The notes: generated by a model not told the origin, from the letters alone. Shown: positions 8,446 through 18,921, numbered from the stretch's first letter. The stretch: 64,000 nt of DNA from a bacterium (GCA_024226515.1 JAAELQ010000067.1:45153-109152), one strand, 5' to 3'. Made by a program: numbers and translations.

Positions 8446-11400
8446 ATGTCGCGTCGCTTTGTCGTGTGCACCGTGCTGGTGTGCTGCATCGGTTTTTTTC
8501 TGTGCGTGATCCCCTCCCTGGCCGACGAGCCGGCCGTCGATCTTGCGTCGGGTGACGAGATCGAGCGTCCGCTGTACGCGCGCGACACGTACGTGTGGCC
8601 GTTCGACCGCGGTCCGCACTACGGCTCGGGCGACAGGCTCGCACGACGCCGACCCGGAGTCGTGAACACCGGCGTCGGATCGTTCGACCTGAAGCGCGGT
8701 ACGCCCTCGTTTCCGATCGAGCTGAGCGACTTCTCGACGCTCGACGGCGTGACGCCGAAGTACTTCTTCGTCATGCTCGACCCTGCGCAGATCGACGCCG
8801 CGGTCCTGGACGAGATCCGCGCAGCCTTGACGGGGGCCGGCGGAGCGCTCGGCGCACCCGCGCCGTACTCGGGCTATCTGGCCCGGCTGAACCGCGCCGC
8901 GTTCGAGCTGTTGCAAGCCCGAGCGGACGTGCTGGCCGTGGAGCGCTACCACCCCGCCTACAAGCTGTCGCCGCTGATCGGACGGACGCCGCTGTACGAC
9001 CGCCAGGCCGCGAGCTCGGATGTCTACGAGCTCGAGCTGCGACTGTTCGATGGGGAGAGCGCCGCCGACGTCGAACGGCTCCTTACCGGGCTCCAGGTCG
9101 AGGTTCGAGCAGTATCTCCGGACACGATCCGCGTGCGCGCGCATCGCTCGCGGCTGCCCGACCTCGCAAAGCTCGAACCCGTGCGTCAAATCTCCGAGCA
9201 CGTTCCGGTCCATCCGCTGGGCGACGAGAGCTCCGCCACGATCCAGACCGGGATGTTCATGTCCGGCGCAACGCCGTATCGCAACGCCGGGGTCGACGGC
9301 GGCGGATCCGGAATCGCCCCGGTGCAGAAGCTGATGATCATCGACAACGGGATCCAGCTCGACGCGGGGGACCTGTCCGACACGCGGACGTCGGCGGGGA
9401 CGCCGAGCCCGAGCCATCGCAAGGTCTGCGCGTACGAGACCACCGCCCAGTTCGGCGGCAACGGCGACCTGCTGGGTTGTGACTCCTCGATCCACGGCGG
9501 GTACACGCACGGTCACATGGTTGCGTCGATCGCGCTGGGGCATGCCGGCGACACCGGCGGCGCATATGGCGGAGCCTGGCCCCCGATCGGGAACCGACGA
9601 GCGGACGGTGTGGCTCCCGGGGCACAACTCGTGGCGTACGACGCCTACGACAACGGCTCCACCAGTGCCAGTTGCATCGACCCTCTGCAGAACGGTCTCT
9701 CGCCCGGCGACCTCTACGCAGGGTTCCCGGGCAGCGGTGCCCTGGGGAAGGCGTACTCGATCTCGGGCGCGCGCACGTTCAATCTCTCCTGGGGAGCACC
9801 GGTCAACGCCTACACCGCAAACTCGTTCGACATCGATCGGTTCCTGGACGACCACGACGACGCGATGCTGTTCTGCGCCGTCGGCAACTCCGCGAGTCTC
9901 GGCGCCGGCTCGGTGAGCACGCCGGCGACGGCGAAGAACTCGATCAGCGTCGGGGCATCGTTCACCAACAGTCCGGTCGGTGTAATGGGCCACGAGCGTC
10001 GCTGGCCGCACACGAGTCTGGGTCCCGCCACGGCGTCGGGCAGGGTCGCGCCGCTGCTGATGGCTCCCGGCGCCGATCGCGCAGGCCCGGGCTCGGAGGA
10101 ATCGCTCTCGTGCGTGACGCCCTCGGATGCGCAGAACGATCCCGTCAGCTGCAGCGCGCTGGCCCAGGACAAGTCCGGGTCGAGCTTCGCCGCCGCCGCG
10201 GCTTCCGGCGCGGCGATGGTCGTTCGCGACTACTTCGCGCAGGGGTTCTACCCGGACGGAACGAGCAGCAACGCCGGCAACGCCGCGGACATCGTGCCCA
10301 ACATCTCGGGCGCGCTGAACAAGGCCCTGCTGGTCGCCTCGGCCGACTTCATGAACGACCCGCAGAACAAGACGCAGCCCGGGGCCAATCTGACGCAAGC
10401 GTATCGGTTCAATCACGAACAGGGCTACGGCAGGATTCAACTCTCGCACGTGCTGCCGCTGAAGAGCTGGAGCTGGTCTCCCGCGGGGCTGATCGTCCAT
10501 GACGCCGGCATCGCCGGCGGCGTGTCGGATCTGCCGGGACTGAGCGCGGGGCTGAACGCCCTCACCGGACAGGTGGATACCACGTTCTTCGAGGTCTGCG
10601 ATCCGACCCAGGAGCTGCGAGTGGCGCTGAGCTGGGTCGAACAGGACAACGATTTTCTGATCAACGATCTGGACCTGGAGTTGGTCTCTCCTTCCGGCCT
10701 GGTCTATCAGGGAAACTACTTCACCGAGGACGAGAACCGCGACACGATCTTCAATCCGTTCAACGAAGACTGCGGAGGTACGGGGTCGCCCTTCCCCAAT
10801 GGCGTTCTGGACGAGTCCCAGTGGTCGCTGGTGACCTGCACCAAGCCCAACGGGCAGCAGCCGGGTCGCGACTCGACGAACACGACCGAGGCGATCTTCC
10901 TGTCGCCGGATCCGGACTTCGACCCGAACACATCGAACTCGCAGATCGAGCAGGGCACCTGGATGCTGCGCGTGACGGCCCAGCCGGGAGGCTCGACTGC
11001 CTCGCAGAAGTACGCGGTCGCGGTCGCAGGCGGTGCCTGCATCAACTCCAACATCGTGATCAGCTCGGAATATCTCTCCTGCAACGACGACTTCGAGATC
11101 ACCGTGACGGAGTTCCCGACCGGCCCGGACCCCGGCCCGTGGTCGACGGCGCAGATCTCGGGACGGGTCAAGATCGAGGTGATCGACCCGGCGTTTCCGA
11201 TTCCACCCAAGGACGTGGAGGATTCCTTCACCTTCGTCGTGGACGGGATCAATCGCTGGGTGACGCAACCGAAACTGTCGCTGGTCGAGAACGCGACTCC
11301 TACCAGCGGCAATACGATCATCGAGGTTCAGCACGGGTGGATCGTGCGCGCGGTCTACACCGATCCCACGGGCGGAGGGATCTTCATCGACACCAACGCG

Positions 11401-14400
11401 ACCGCGGAGGTCCACTGTCGCCCACAGCTCGAGTACGGCGATCTCAAGATTCCGCAGTTCGGACTCGATCGGCACTGGCAGATCATCGGCGGGTGCGAGC
11501 GCGATCCGCTGGGTGGCGTGACGCACGGCTTCCCCGACCGCTACATCGACGCCGGAGAGAAAGTCATCTTCCGTACGCAGTTCCGCAACGCCGACGTCGA
11601 TCTGACCGACGTCCGGATCGGACTGCGCGCCGTGATTCCCGATGCGAACAGTGAGCTGGGTTGTCTGCCCGACACGGCCTGTGACTACGAACGGCTGACG
11701 AACCTCCCCTCTCCGCACCTGACGGTGCTGACCAGCCCCGTCAACTACGGACCGGTTCCCTCCGGAGCGATCGTCGACGTCGGGTTCGCCGTGCAGGCGG
11801 CAGCGCTCATTCCGGGGACACCCGAGGTGGAGCTGGTCGTCGAGGTCACCGCCAACGCCTCGGGCAAGACGGTCAAGGCGATTCTGCCCTCGAGACACAC
11901 GTGCGACGTCGACGAGTTCACCTGCTTCTACTCCACGGACTATCCGACCGGGGGCACCGAGATCCGGGACTACGACAGCGACGGCACGACCGTCGGCGAC
12001 GATCCGAACCCGCAGACCTGGCTCTACGAGACGACTGTGTATTGCGACGCGACGGCCACCGGGAAGAACTTCGGATTGCAGTCGCCGTGGAACTTCGACA
12101 GCGGACCTCAGGGGTTCACCAGCGGAATCGGGGCCATCACCGACGAGGCGACGATCTTCGACACGATCGCCCAGTGGGGCGAGGACAAGAACTTCAACAA
12201 CCTCCTCGATCCGACGGAGGACCGCGACCCCGTCAACGGTGTGCTGGATCAGAGCTGGTCCACCGACGGCGGGTGCGGCTGGCAGACCGCGGCCGGCCCG
12301 ACCGGCGGGGCCTGGCACACCGGCCGAATCGGCACCACCGCGCCGGCGAGCTGCCTGGTCCAGGGCAACTCGCCGGGACAGTGTCAGGCCTACGAGACGA
12401 TCTCCGGCTCCGGCGGTGGGCGACGCTGGCTCGACTTGCTGATCACGCCACCGATCGAGAAGGTCAGCTCGACCGCCGAGGTCGAGATCGTCAACTTCGC
12501 GTGGAACATGTCCGTCGATCTCGGCGACGAGCACGCCGTGCTGACCTGGGAGGTAGACAACCGGCTCGGCACGCCCGGCGGCGTCGACCTGATCGCCGAC
12601 GATGATTTTCTGGGTTCGGTCGCAGGCCCGCTGGGGTCGGTCAGCGGCGGGAACTACCTGCCGTTCGGCGGCTATCCGCTGTTCGCTCCTCTGGACGCAT
12701 CCGGCCAATCGACGAACCTGACCCGGGTCGGCGACAACGCCTGCTTCTTCGAAGGGCCGGGGCAACCTTTGTTCGCCCCGTTGGAGCTCGTCGAGCCGAT
12801 CGACGGCACGGGACTGCAGACTCCGAGCGGCCCGATCCGCAACATGGACATCACCAAGGCCGGCGGCCCGGATCTGCACGACGTTCTGCTCGAGGATCTG
12901 ATCGGCGAGTCCGGAGATACGTTCCAGGCCGCGCTCGGACTGCTGGTGAAGGAGAAGGACCTCCCCACGCTTCCGGATCCGGTATCGAGTCTGGGCGCCA
13001 CGATCGACGACGTCGTCGTCGAATGGCGCGAGTACGAGCTGGTCGACGATCAGACCAGCTGCAACTGTGCCTGCGCGACCGTGCACGTCGACACCTCGAC
13101 GATCTTCGCTCCCGCGGCGCTGTTGAGCATCACGGTGATCGAGGATACGCCGACGTTCCCCACGGACTGCAACGACAATCAGGTCGTGGACGGTGCGGAC
13201 AGCGACAACTGTGACGCCGATCCGTTCCAGGACATCGTCGCGCGCGTGTACTCGGACGGCGAGCCCGACGGAGAACCTGTCCTGCTGAACCGCACGACAG
13301 CCGGCAGCCCCCTTTTCCGCGGGGCGATTCCTGTCTCCACGCGCCAGGACGTGGACGGAACGCTGTTCGTCGACCTCGACGGCAACCGCGGCGGAGACAT
13401 CCGCATCGTCTACGAGGACCAGGACGACGGCTCGGGCAACCCCTGCCCGAACACGGTCGACCCGGGCTGGCACGGCTTCATCGAGGCATCGGCCGAGCTG
13501 ATCGCGCCCAGCAACCGACTGCTCGTCGTCGACACGCGCGTCGTCGACGTCAACGGCGATGTCGATTCGTACGCCGACCAGAGAGAGACGGCCGACCTGT
13601 ACGTGACAGTCCGCAACAAGTCCGGCTTCGCGCTGAACAACGTCGTGGCCCGACTCACGCGGCGCAACGACAACATCGCCTGCGTGACTCAGGGTCTCGT
13701 CTCCATCGGCAACATGGCCGATGGCGAGATCGTCGAGACGCCCACGCCGTTCACCTTCATCGTGGATGAAGTCGCCCGCACCGACGTCCACGATCTGCTC
13801 ACCGGCGACTTCAGCATCACGTTCAGCTCGGACCAGACCGAGTGGACCGCCGAGGCGCAGCAGTTCGAGCTCGATCTCGATCTCGACGTGGCCGGGGGCT
13901 CGGGCCCCGCCAACTTCATCGAGGAGTTCGAGGCGCCGGGCCTGGCCGGATTCTCTCCGATGAGCCTCGACACCGGCCTGGCGACCAATGCCCTTTCGAA
14001 CGGGCTCCGCTGTCAGTACAACGACCCCGCCCTGATGGGCAGCAACAGCTTCGGCGATGCGTTCTGCTATCTCGGCTTTGCGAACCCCGCCGACAACGGC
14101 TTCGACTGGCATCGTCACGACACCACGCAGTTCGACGGGGGGCGTGCGTCCCAGGGCGTGGGTTCGCTGCATTTCGGCGTACACCTGGCCCCCGGAGACG
14201 ACACGACGCGCCTGAGCCAGCTCGACGCAGTGCAGCTGACGGATCCCGTGAACCTCGGCTGGAACGCCACCGATCCCGAGCTGTCGTTCAAGCAGCAGAT
14301 CTCGCTGGTGGACAGTCGGGCGATGCCGATTCCCGGCGGCGAGACGCTCGATCGAGCCGTCGTGCAGGTTCAACGCGCCGACGCCGCGGGCGACCCGGTC

Positions 14401-15582
14401 GGAGACTGGGAGACGATTCGTCCGTTCTACAACGCTTACGACTCGCAGCCGACCGACGAGTCCGCGCAGTGTGCCTTCGATCCGGTCGACGACGGCAACG
14501 ACGAGGACAACTTCTTCAGCACGAGAGAACACCATCGCCGCCTCGGTCCCTCGTCGACCTGTTACAGCGAGCCCGTATTCGCCCACCAGGGCGACGCATC
14601 CAACGACCCGTTCGACCCGACCGCGATCGGCCGCGCCTGCGACGGACCGGGCATCGCCGGCAGCATCGGCCCCGGCACGTGGGTCGAGACCCGGTTCAGC
14701 CTCGGCCGCTACCGCGGCTCGCGGATCCGGATCCGTTTTCTCGTATCGACCAGCAAGTTCGCCGACCTGGTGACCTACCGCGATCTCGGCTTCCCTTCGA
14801 CGGAGCGGGCCGACGACGGCTGGTACATCGACGACGTCCAGATCACCGACACGCTGACCACCCCGGCGTTTCTCGCCGTGGACGTCAACAACAACGCCGC
14901 TCTCCCCACGTGCGGAGCGGCCTGCCTGTTCGTATCGCCGAGCCTCACCGCGACTCCCGCAGCTCTCGCGGGTCCCGGCTCGACGACGCTGCTCTCGGCC
15001 GCGGGATCCAGCGCTACGTCGTGCCACGACGGAGTGCTGCAGTACCGCTTCTGGATCGACGGCGACGGCAACGGAACCCTCGACCAGTCGGACTCGATCA
15101 TCCGCGACTGGCTGGACGTGGCCGAGATCGAGCCGGTGGTGCAGGCCAACACCGACTTCGCGGTCGACGTCCGCTGCAGCTCGGATCCGAGCTGCAACAA
15201 CACGAGCTTCGTATCCGTCACGGTGCCGTCGCTGTCCGGTACTCCCGGCGAGGTCGAGAACCTCGAGGTGATCGAGCGCAACCCGTCCACGGGAGAGCTG
15301 TCGATTACCTACGACGTCCCCTGCGAGGGGACCGACCACACGTTGCACTACGGCGATCAGGCCAACGCGGCCTCGTACACCTTCAGCGGGGAGATCTGCT
15401 CCATCGGCAACAGCGGAGCGTTCGGCCCGTTCAACCTGCCGCCCGGCTCTTACTTCTTCATCGTCGTGGCCAACGACGGCGCGACGACGGAGGGCTCGTA
15501 CGGCAAGGACTCCTTCGGAGTGGAGATTCCGCCGCATCCGACCTGCGGATTCACTCAGGATCTTCCGAACCGCTGCGACTGA
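8446..15582 (+). CDS. Giant secreted subtilisin-family (S8) protease with long repeat-rich C-terminus
   Basis: This 2378-residue protein has a signal peptide (residues about 1-26, ending SLADE). The subtilase triad is readable: D300 in MIIDNG, H355 in THGHMVA, S580 in GSSFAAA, with the oxyanion Asn in AVGNSA near 481. The long stretch before D300 looks like a propeptide region. After the catalytic domain comes a jelly-roll segment like the C-terminal domain of KP-43-type subtilases (ALSWVEQDNDF, NDLDLELVSPSG, about 700-860). The rest, about 1500 residues, is Cys- and Asp-rich beta-sandwich-like sequence with a segment near 1820 (FIEEFEAPG) resembling domains of exported peptidases. The C-terminal 110 residues belong to a module shared with other secreted proteins here. 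GGGAGGGG precedes the ATG. Likely role: extracellular or surface protein degradation. Confidence 0.88.
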   Translation: MSRRFVVCTVLVCCIGFFLCVIPSLADEPAVDLASGDEIERPLYARDTYVWPFDRGPHYGSGDRLARRRPGVVNTGVGSFDLKRGTPSFPIELSDFSTLDGVTPKYFFVMLDPAQIDAAVLDEIRAALTGAGGALGAPAPYSGYLARLNRAAFELLQARADVLAVERYHPAYKLSPLIGRTPLYDRQAASSDVYELELRLFDGESAADVERLLTGLQVEVRAVSPDTIRVRAHRSRLPDLAKLEPVRQISEHVPVHPLGDESSATIQTGMFMSGATPYRNAGVDGGGSGIAPVQKLMIIDNGIQLDAGDLSDTRTSAGTPSPSHRKVCAYETTAQFGGNGDLLGCDSSIHGGYTHGHMVASIALGHAGDTGGAYGGAWPPIGNRRADGVAPGAQLVAYDAYDNGSTSASCIDPLQNGLSPGDLYAGFPGSGALGKAYSISGARTFNLSWGAPVNAYTANSFDIDRFLDDHDDAMLFCAVGNSASLGAGSVSTPATAKNSISVGASFTNSPVGVMGHERRWPHTSLGPATASGRVAPLLMAPGADRAGPGSEESLSCVTPSDAQNDPVSCSALAQDKSGSSFAAAAASGAAMVVRDYFAQGFYPDGTSSNAGNAADIVPNISGALNKALLVASADFMNDPQNKTQPGANLTQAYRFNHEQGYGRIQLSHVLPLKSWSWSPAGLIVHDAGIAGGVSDLPGLSAGLNALTGQVDTTFFEVCDPTQELRVALSWVEQDNDFLINDLDLELVSPSGLVYQGNYFTEDENRDTIFNPFNEDCGGTGSPFPNGVLDESQWSLVTCTKPNGQQPGRDSTNTTEAIFLSPDPDFDPNTSNSQIEQGTWMLRVTAQPGGSTASQKYAVAVAGGACINSNIVISSEYLSCNDDFEITVTEFPTGPDPGPWSTAQISGRVKIEVIDPAFPIPPKDVEDSFTFVVDGINRWVTQPKLSLVENATPTSGNTIIEVQHGWIVRAVYTDPTGGGIFIDTNATAEVHCRPQLEYGDLKIPQFGLDRHWQIIGGCERDPLGGVTHGFPDRYIDAGEKVIFRTQFRNADVDLTDVRIGLRAVIPDANSELGCLPDTACDYERLTNLPSPHLTVLTSPVNYGPVPSGAIVDVGFAVQAAALIPGTPEVELVVEVTANASGKTVKAILPSRHTCDVDEFTCFYSTDYPTGGTEIRDYDSDGTTVGDDPNPQTWLYETTVYCDATATGKNFGLQSPWNFDSGPQGFTSGIGAITDEATIFDTIAQWGEDKNFNNLLDPTEDRDPVNGVLDQSWSTDGGCGWQTAAGPTGGAWHTGRIGTTAPASCLVQGNSPGQCQAYETISGSGGGRRWLDLLITPPIEKVSSTAEVEIVNFAWNMSVDLGDEHAVLTWEVDNRLGTPGGVDLIADDDFLGSVAGPLGSVSGGNYLPFGGYPLFAPLDASGQSTNLTRVGDNACFFEGPGQPLFAPLELVEPIDGTGLQTPSGPIRNMDITKAGGPDLHDVLLEDLIGESGDTFQAALGLLVKEKDLPTLPDPVSSLGATIDDVVVEWREYELVDDQTSCNCACATVHVDTSTIFAPAALLSITVIEDTPTFPTDCNDNQVVDGADSDNCDADPFQDIVARVYSDGEPDGEPVLLNRTTAGSPLFRGAIPVSTRQDVDGTLFVDLDGNRGGDIRIVYEDQDDGSGNPCPNTVDPGWHGFIEASAELIAPSNRLLVVDTRVVDVNGDVDSYADQRETADLYVTVRNKSGFALNNVVARLTRRNDNIACVTQGLVSIGNMADGEIVETPTPFTFIVDEVARTDVHDLLTGDFSITFSSDQTEWTAEAQQFELDLDLDVAGGSGPANFIEEFEAPGLAGFSPMSLDTGLATNALSNGLRCQYNDPALMGSNSFGDAFCYLGFANPADNGFDWHRHDTTQFDGGRASQGVGSLHFGVHLAPGDDTTRLSQLDAVQLTDPVNLGWNATDPELSFKQQISLVDSRAMPIPGGETLDRAVVQVQRADAAGDPVGDWETIRPFYNAYDSQPTDESAQCAFDPVDDGNDEDNFFSTREHHRRLGPSSTCYSEPVFAHQGDASNDPFDPTAIGRACDGPGIAGSIGPGTWVETRFSLGRYRGSRIRIRFLVSTSKFADLVTYRDLGFPSTERADDGWYIDDVQITDTLTTPAFLAVDVNNNAALPTCGAACLFVSPSLTATPAALAGPGSTTLLSAAGSSATSCHDGVLQYRFWIDGDGNGTLDQSDSIIRDWLDVAEIEPVVQANTDFAVDVRCSSDPSCNNTSFVSVTVPSLSGTPGEVENLEVIERNPSTGELSITYDVPCEGTDHTLHYGDQANAASYTFSGEICSIGNSGAFGPFNLPPGSYFFIVVANDGATTEGSYGKDSFGVEIPPHPTCGFTQDLPNRCD

Positions 15583-15595
15583 CCGTTCGGCGCAC

Positions 15596-15610
15596 GGACG
15601 GCGGCCGTCC
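15596..15610 (+). terminator. Hairpin after the subtilase gene, possible terminator
   Basis: GGACGG and CCGTCC pair around a 3-base loop 14 bases after the stop. A T-rich stretch, TTCTTTGTTT, follows 10 bases later and overlaps the next promoter box. Short stem and no direct T tract, so only a possible terminator. Confidence 0.3.
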
Positions 15611-15629
15611 TCCGGCTAGGTTCTTTGTT

Positions 15630-15657
15630 TGAACCTCCGAGCCCGGGGCGTGACCAT
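15630..15657 (+). promoter_or_regulatory. ECF-like promoter box (TGAACC-N16-GACC)
   Basis: TGAACC at 15630-15635 is followed by 16 bases and GACCAT at 15652-15657. The second element lies 89 bases before the ATG at 15741. The AAC core with a 16-base spacer is the usual form of promoters read by extracytoplasmic-function sigma factors. Matching boxes precede other secreted-protein genes in this window. Confidence 0.55.
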
Positions 15658-15740
15658 CCAACTGTTCGCGAGAAAGCGGACGCCGGTCACCCGAACGGGG
15701 CGCAATCGGCTGCGCCCGACGAGAACGGAGGGACTCTCTG

Positions 15741-16154
15741 ATGAAGACGAAGCTGATTGCCGTGCTCTGGATCTGTGCCATCGCGTGTGTCGGACTCTCC
15801 CTGGCGGGCGACGCCGTGGTAAGCGTTACCGTCCCGACGAAGGCCGTACCGCAGGTGATCTATCAATCGGATCCCGATGTGACCGAGCCGCGCCTGGAGA
15901 TCACGGGCCAGTTCCCGGACTATGTCGTGACGCTCTACAACTTCGGCCAGCGTCTGACACTCAGGATCACGCACGCACCAATCCTGTCTCCCGTGTGGAG
16001 GTTCTCCAACAACTCTTCACGCACGCACACCGTGAACGTGAAGCAGGCGGACGGTACGACGCGCACCGAGGATATCCATCCGGGGCTGGGGTTGACGCCG
16101 CAGGAAGATGATCTCGACGGCGACGACATCGCGGTCGATTTCACACTGCACTAG
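15741..16154 (+). CDS. Small secreted protein of unknown function with acidic C-terminus
   Basis: This 137-residue protein has a signal peptide (about residues 1-23, ending SLAGDA). The mature part looks beta-rich (VVSVTVPTK, DYVVTLYNFGQRLTLRI) and ends in the acidic tail QEDDLDGDDIAVDF, which could bind calcium. I recognise no named family. CGGAGGG lies just before the ATG, and an ECF-like promoter box lies upstream. Part of its C-terminal tail recurs as a non-coding remnant at 21469-21519, so a second copy seems to have existed nearby. It lies between the subtilase and the di-heme protein genes, all on the same strand. Confidence 0.75.
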   Translation: MKTKLIAVLWICAIACVGLSLAGDAVVSVTVPTKAVPQVIYQSDPDVTEPRLEITGQFPDYVVTLYNFGQRLTLRITHAPILSPVWRFSNNSSRTHTVNVKQADGTTRTEDIHPGLGLTPQEDDLDGDDIAVDFTLH

Positions 16155-16188
16155 CCTGGACGACTCACGAACCCGCGCCGTAATCCTG

Positions 16189-16216
16189 AACCTTTTCCTC
16201 CCCTGCCTGACCTACC
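16189..16216 (+). promoter_or_regulatory. Weak ECF-like promoter box upstream of the di-heme protein gene
   Basis: TGAACC at 16189-16194 is followed after only 14 bases by GACCTACC, 76 bases before the start at 16285. The spacer is 2-3 bases shorter than in the other boxes, so this is the least certain member of the set. Confidence 0.3.
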
Positions 16217-16284
16217 AGGTACAGGACCGGAACCAAACGAGCCGACCTGAACACACCGGGGCTCGTTGAGCAAGGGAGGAGATC

Positions 16285-18711
16285 ATGCGCAGAGTTGTCT
16301 GGATTCTTGTCATTGTGGCCGTGTTTGCGATGATCCCGGCGATGTACGTCGGGACGGCCGGCGCCTCGCGCGCGGCGCCCGAGTCCCCGGGTCGGCTGGA
16401 CTGGACCGCGGTCGAACCGGCCGACCTGCCCGCGCTGGGAAGTCTGCGCAGCGCGCGCAGTCTCTACGAACGGTGGAAGGAGAACCTAGGCGAAGACGGT
16501 GCGATCCTCGAGATCGGACTGCGCTACGATCCCGCCGAGTCGCGGCGCGAGAGCTCGGCGAACGGCATGGCACGCATCGACCTGCGCAGCGGCGCGGTGA
16601 CCGTCGACCTCGATCGACGGGGCGAAACTTCCGCGCTAGACGTCTGGTTCGTCGGCAAGGCGATGGACGGCGACCGAGCGCTCGGAACACGCTCCGAGAA
16701 GCTCGTTGGCTCGAAGACCTCGACGCCGACCGACCCTGCAGACCTGCGCTTTGACCTGGCGCCCAGCTTCCGCAAATTCCGTCTGAATCGGATCGTCGTG
16801 ACCGAGAAGGGCAAGCACCCCAGACGGGGGGCGTTGCTCGTCGGTAGACCCGACCTGTTCCAGACGCTGTACGTGCAGGAGCTTCAGGCCGAAGCCGCGC
16901 ACGACGACACAGTCACGTTCGCCATCGATCTCGACCGGCAGCGCGAGGGGACGATCGACAACCAGCTCGCGGGCTCTCTGGAAGCCGGCCGCAATCTCTT
17001 CCTGTTCGGGACCTTCGGCGGAAACGGGCGGGTCTGTGCGACCTGCCATCCGGCCGAGAACAACTACACCCTGGACCCGGAGTTCGTTCAGGCGCTGCCG
17101 GCGAGCGACAAGTTGTTCGTCGCCGAGAGCACCTCGAGCCCGCTGCATCCGAACAACACTCCCGGCGGACACCGCTTCGAGGCGCCGAAGTCGCTGATGG
17201 AGTCCCACGCGCTGGTGCTCGCGAACCCGGACGGTTTCCCCGCCGAGAACGAGGCGGATCGGTTCGTACTGCGCGGAGTCCCCCACCTGATGGGGCTGCA
17301 GGTGACTTCCGACCCGGACTTGCCCGACGATTCGATCCCGCGACACAGGCTGGGCTGGGGCGGCGACGGCTCGCCGCACGCCGCTTGCGACCCCGAGGAC
17401 GCCGAGACCGCCTGCGGCGAGCTGGTGCACTTCGCGACCGGAGCGATCGCGCAGCATTTCACGCAGGAGTACCGTCGCTGCGCGTGTAAGGTCGAGACAA
17501 TCGGCGGGTTCCAGCAGTACGTTTGCGTGCCCGACGCATCGGGAAGCTGCAGGGCGGAATGCCAGGACGGCAACGCAGTGCCGTACTGCGACTACATCGT
17601 GCCCACGGATGTTCAGCGGGAGGACCTGAAGACCTTCCTGACATCGCTCGGCAGGGATTCCGATCCTCCCGTCGCGACGTCGAGCGTCGGTGCCGGATGG
17701 CACATCCAAGATGATCGGGCCACAGAAGCGACCCGGTTCATGTTCGGTACGGCCTACAAGTGCGCGGTGTGCCACACAGACGCGGGAGGGAACCCCGACG
17801 GACCCGGCCAATCGGATTTGAACTCGGATATCGGCATCGAGCTGGCGCTGCAGACCTTTTTCGGCGGGTTCGGCGACGCACTGCGCCCGCCGGACGGAGG
17901 GTTCGGCACCGACCCGAGCGGCGCGACCGGTTTACTGGCCGGTAGCTTCGGCAACGGGACGTTCGACACCGTCAGTCTGGTCGAGGCAGCCGACACACCG
18001 CCCTACTTCCACAATTCCCTGGATTCACAGACCACTCCGGGTGCAGCCGGGACCCAGTACGCCTGCGTCCCGGACCCTCAAGAACCGATTTTCGGAGCGG
18101 GTGGCGCGGAATACGGCGGCTTCAAGCTGGAGGACGCCATTCGCTACTACGCGACCTGTCACTTCAAGGACTCCCCCGATTCCGCCGACGACTACGTGCT
18201 CTGCACCGACACGGGAAATGAAACTCCGTGCTGGAACCCCGGGCCGAACGGGTACGACGAAGAGGGCAACGTCCAGAACATCGGACGCCTGCTGCGCGTG
18301 CTGAACTCCCTGGACAATATCCACAACACGATCGACGAGCTGGTCATGACCGCGCGACTGGAGACCATGACCTCGTGTCCCCAGGACCTGGGGCCGGCCA
18401 ACCTCGCGATCGAGCTGGCCATCCGCAACGTCGACGACGTGATCAGCGTCCTCGAGGACGCGCTGCCGGTCGACGATCCGCTGAACCCCTTCGCCCTCAA
18501 GGCGGCGAAGGACGCACGTTTGAAGCTGCAGCTCGCGCTGGGCACGAGCTTCTGCGTGGCTCGACAGTTCCGCCTGCGCGACGCGTGCCGTGAGCTCGAC
18601 GACGCGCAGAACCACCTGGCGCTGCTCCCCAACGACGCCGAGCAGGACCCGCTGCTGTGCTGCACGGGAGACCAGGGTCAGTTGCTCGACGCCTGCCCGT
18701 CGACTCCATGA
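16285..18711 (+). CDS. Secreted di-heme cytochrome c peroxidase/MauG-like protein
   Basis: This 808-residue protein starts with a signal peptide (about residues 1-29). Two c-type heme sites are visible: CATCH at 251-255 and CAVCH at 493-497. This is the two-heme pattern of the bacterial cytochrome c peroxidase/MauG family, but the protein is more than twice the usual length. Residues 30-240 form a beta-rich N-terminal extension, the heme region contains Cys-rich insertions, and the last 150 residues are helical (LLRVLNSLDNIHNTIDELV). It would act in the periplasm or at the surface, reducing peroxide or oxidising a protein or small molecule. GGGAGGAG precedes the ATG. A strong GC hairpin follows the stop. 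Confidence 0.82.
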   Translation: MRRVVWILVIVAVFAMIPAMYVGTAGASRAAPESPGRLDWTAVEPADLPALGSLRSARSLYERWKENLGEDGAILEIGLRYDPAESRRESSANGMARIDLRSGAVTVDLDRRGETSALDVWFVGKAMDGDRALGTRSEKLVGSKTSTPTDPADLRFDLAPSFRKFRLNRIVVTEKGKHPRRGALLVGRPDLFQTLYVQELQAEAAHDDTVTFAIDLDRQREGTIDNQLAGSLEAGRNLFLFGTFGGNGRVCATCHPAENNYTLDPEFVQALPASDKLFVAESTSSPLHPNNTPGGHRFEAPKSLMESHALVLANPDGFPAENEADRFVLRGVPHLMGLQVTSDPDLPDDSIPRHRLGWGGDGSPHAACDPEDAETACGELVHFATGAIAQHFTQEYRRCACKVETIGGFQQYVCVPDASGSCRAECQDGNAVPYCDYIVPTDVQREDLKTFLTSLGRDSDPPVATSSVGAGWHIQDDRATEATRFMFGTAYKCAVCHTDAGGNPDGPGQSDLNSDIGIELALQTFFGGFGDALRPPDGGFGTDPSGATGLLAGSFGNGTFDTVSLVEAADTPPYFHNSLDSQTTPGAAGTQYACVPDPQEPIFGAGGAEYGGFKLEDAIRYYATCHFKDSPDSADDYVLCTDTGNETPCWNPGPNGYDEEGNVQNIGRLLRVLNSLDNIHNTIDELVMTARLETMTSCPQDLGPANLAIELAIRNVDDVISVLEDALPVDDPLNPFALKAAKDARLKLQLALGTSFCVARQFRLRDACRELDDAQNHLALLPNDAEQDPLLCCTGDQGQLLDACPSTP

Positions 18712-18716
18712 GCCCG

Positions 18717-18750
18717 GGCGGGGCGGGCGCACCAACGCGTCCGCCCCGCC
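18717..18750 (+). terminator. GC-rich hairpin after the di-heme protein gene
   Basis: GGCGGGGCGG at 18717-18726 pairs perfectly with CCGCCCCGCC at 18741-18750, and inner bases extend the stem to about 14 pairs including one G-U. No T tract follows, so it may be a terminator of the U-less type or an RNA 3' end stabiliser. Confidence 0.5.
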
Positions 18751-18810
18751 GAAGCGGCGCAGCGGAACCGGAGTCGGCTTCCGTCAGTCCCGACATGGCG
18801 CGAATCGTAG

Positions 18811-18840
18811 TGAACCTTCTCACCGCATCGTCCGACTACC
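18811..18840 (+). promoter_or_regulatory. ECF-like promoter box (TGAACC-N17-GACT)
   Basis: TGAACC at 18811-18816, a 17-base spacer, then GACTACC at 18834-18840. The second element is 88 bases before the ATG at 18922, nearly the same distance as for the small protein gene at 15741. Confidence 0.55.
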
Positions 18841-18921
18841 CCTGTGGTGGCGCCGAGAGTTAGTTCCCACGCCCGTGCGAACAGGCGACCACCGAGAGGT
18901 TGAATCTGGGAGGGATTTCTC

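Noticed and set aside
8248..15537. Antisense open frame of 2429 codons opposite the subtilase gene
   Set aside because: Its codons lie exactly opposite sense codons, so stops would need TTA, CTA or TCA in the sense gene, which GC-rich codon use avoids. The sense protein has signal peptide, catalytic triad and ribosome binding site; the antisense translation is Arg/Val-rich with no domain.
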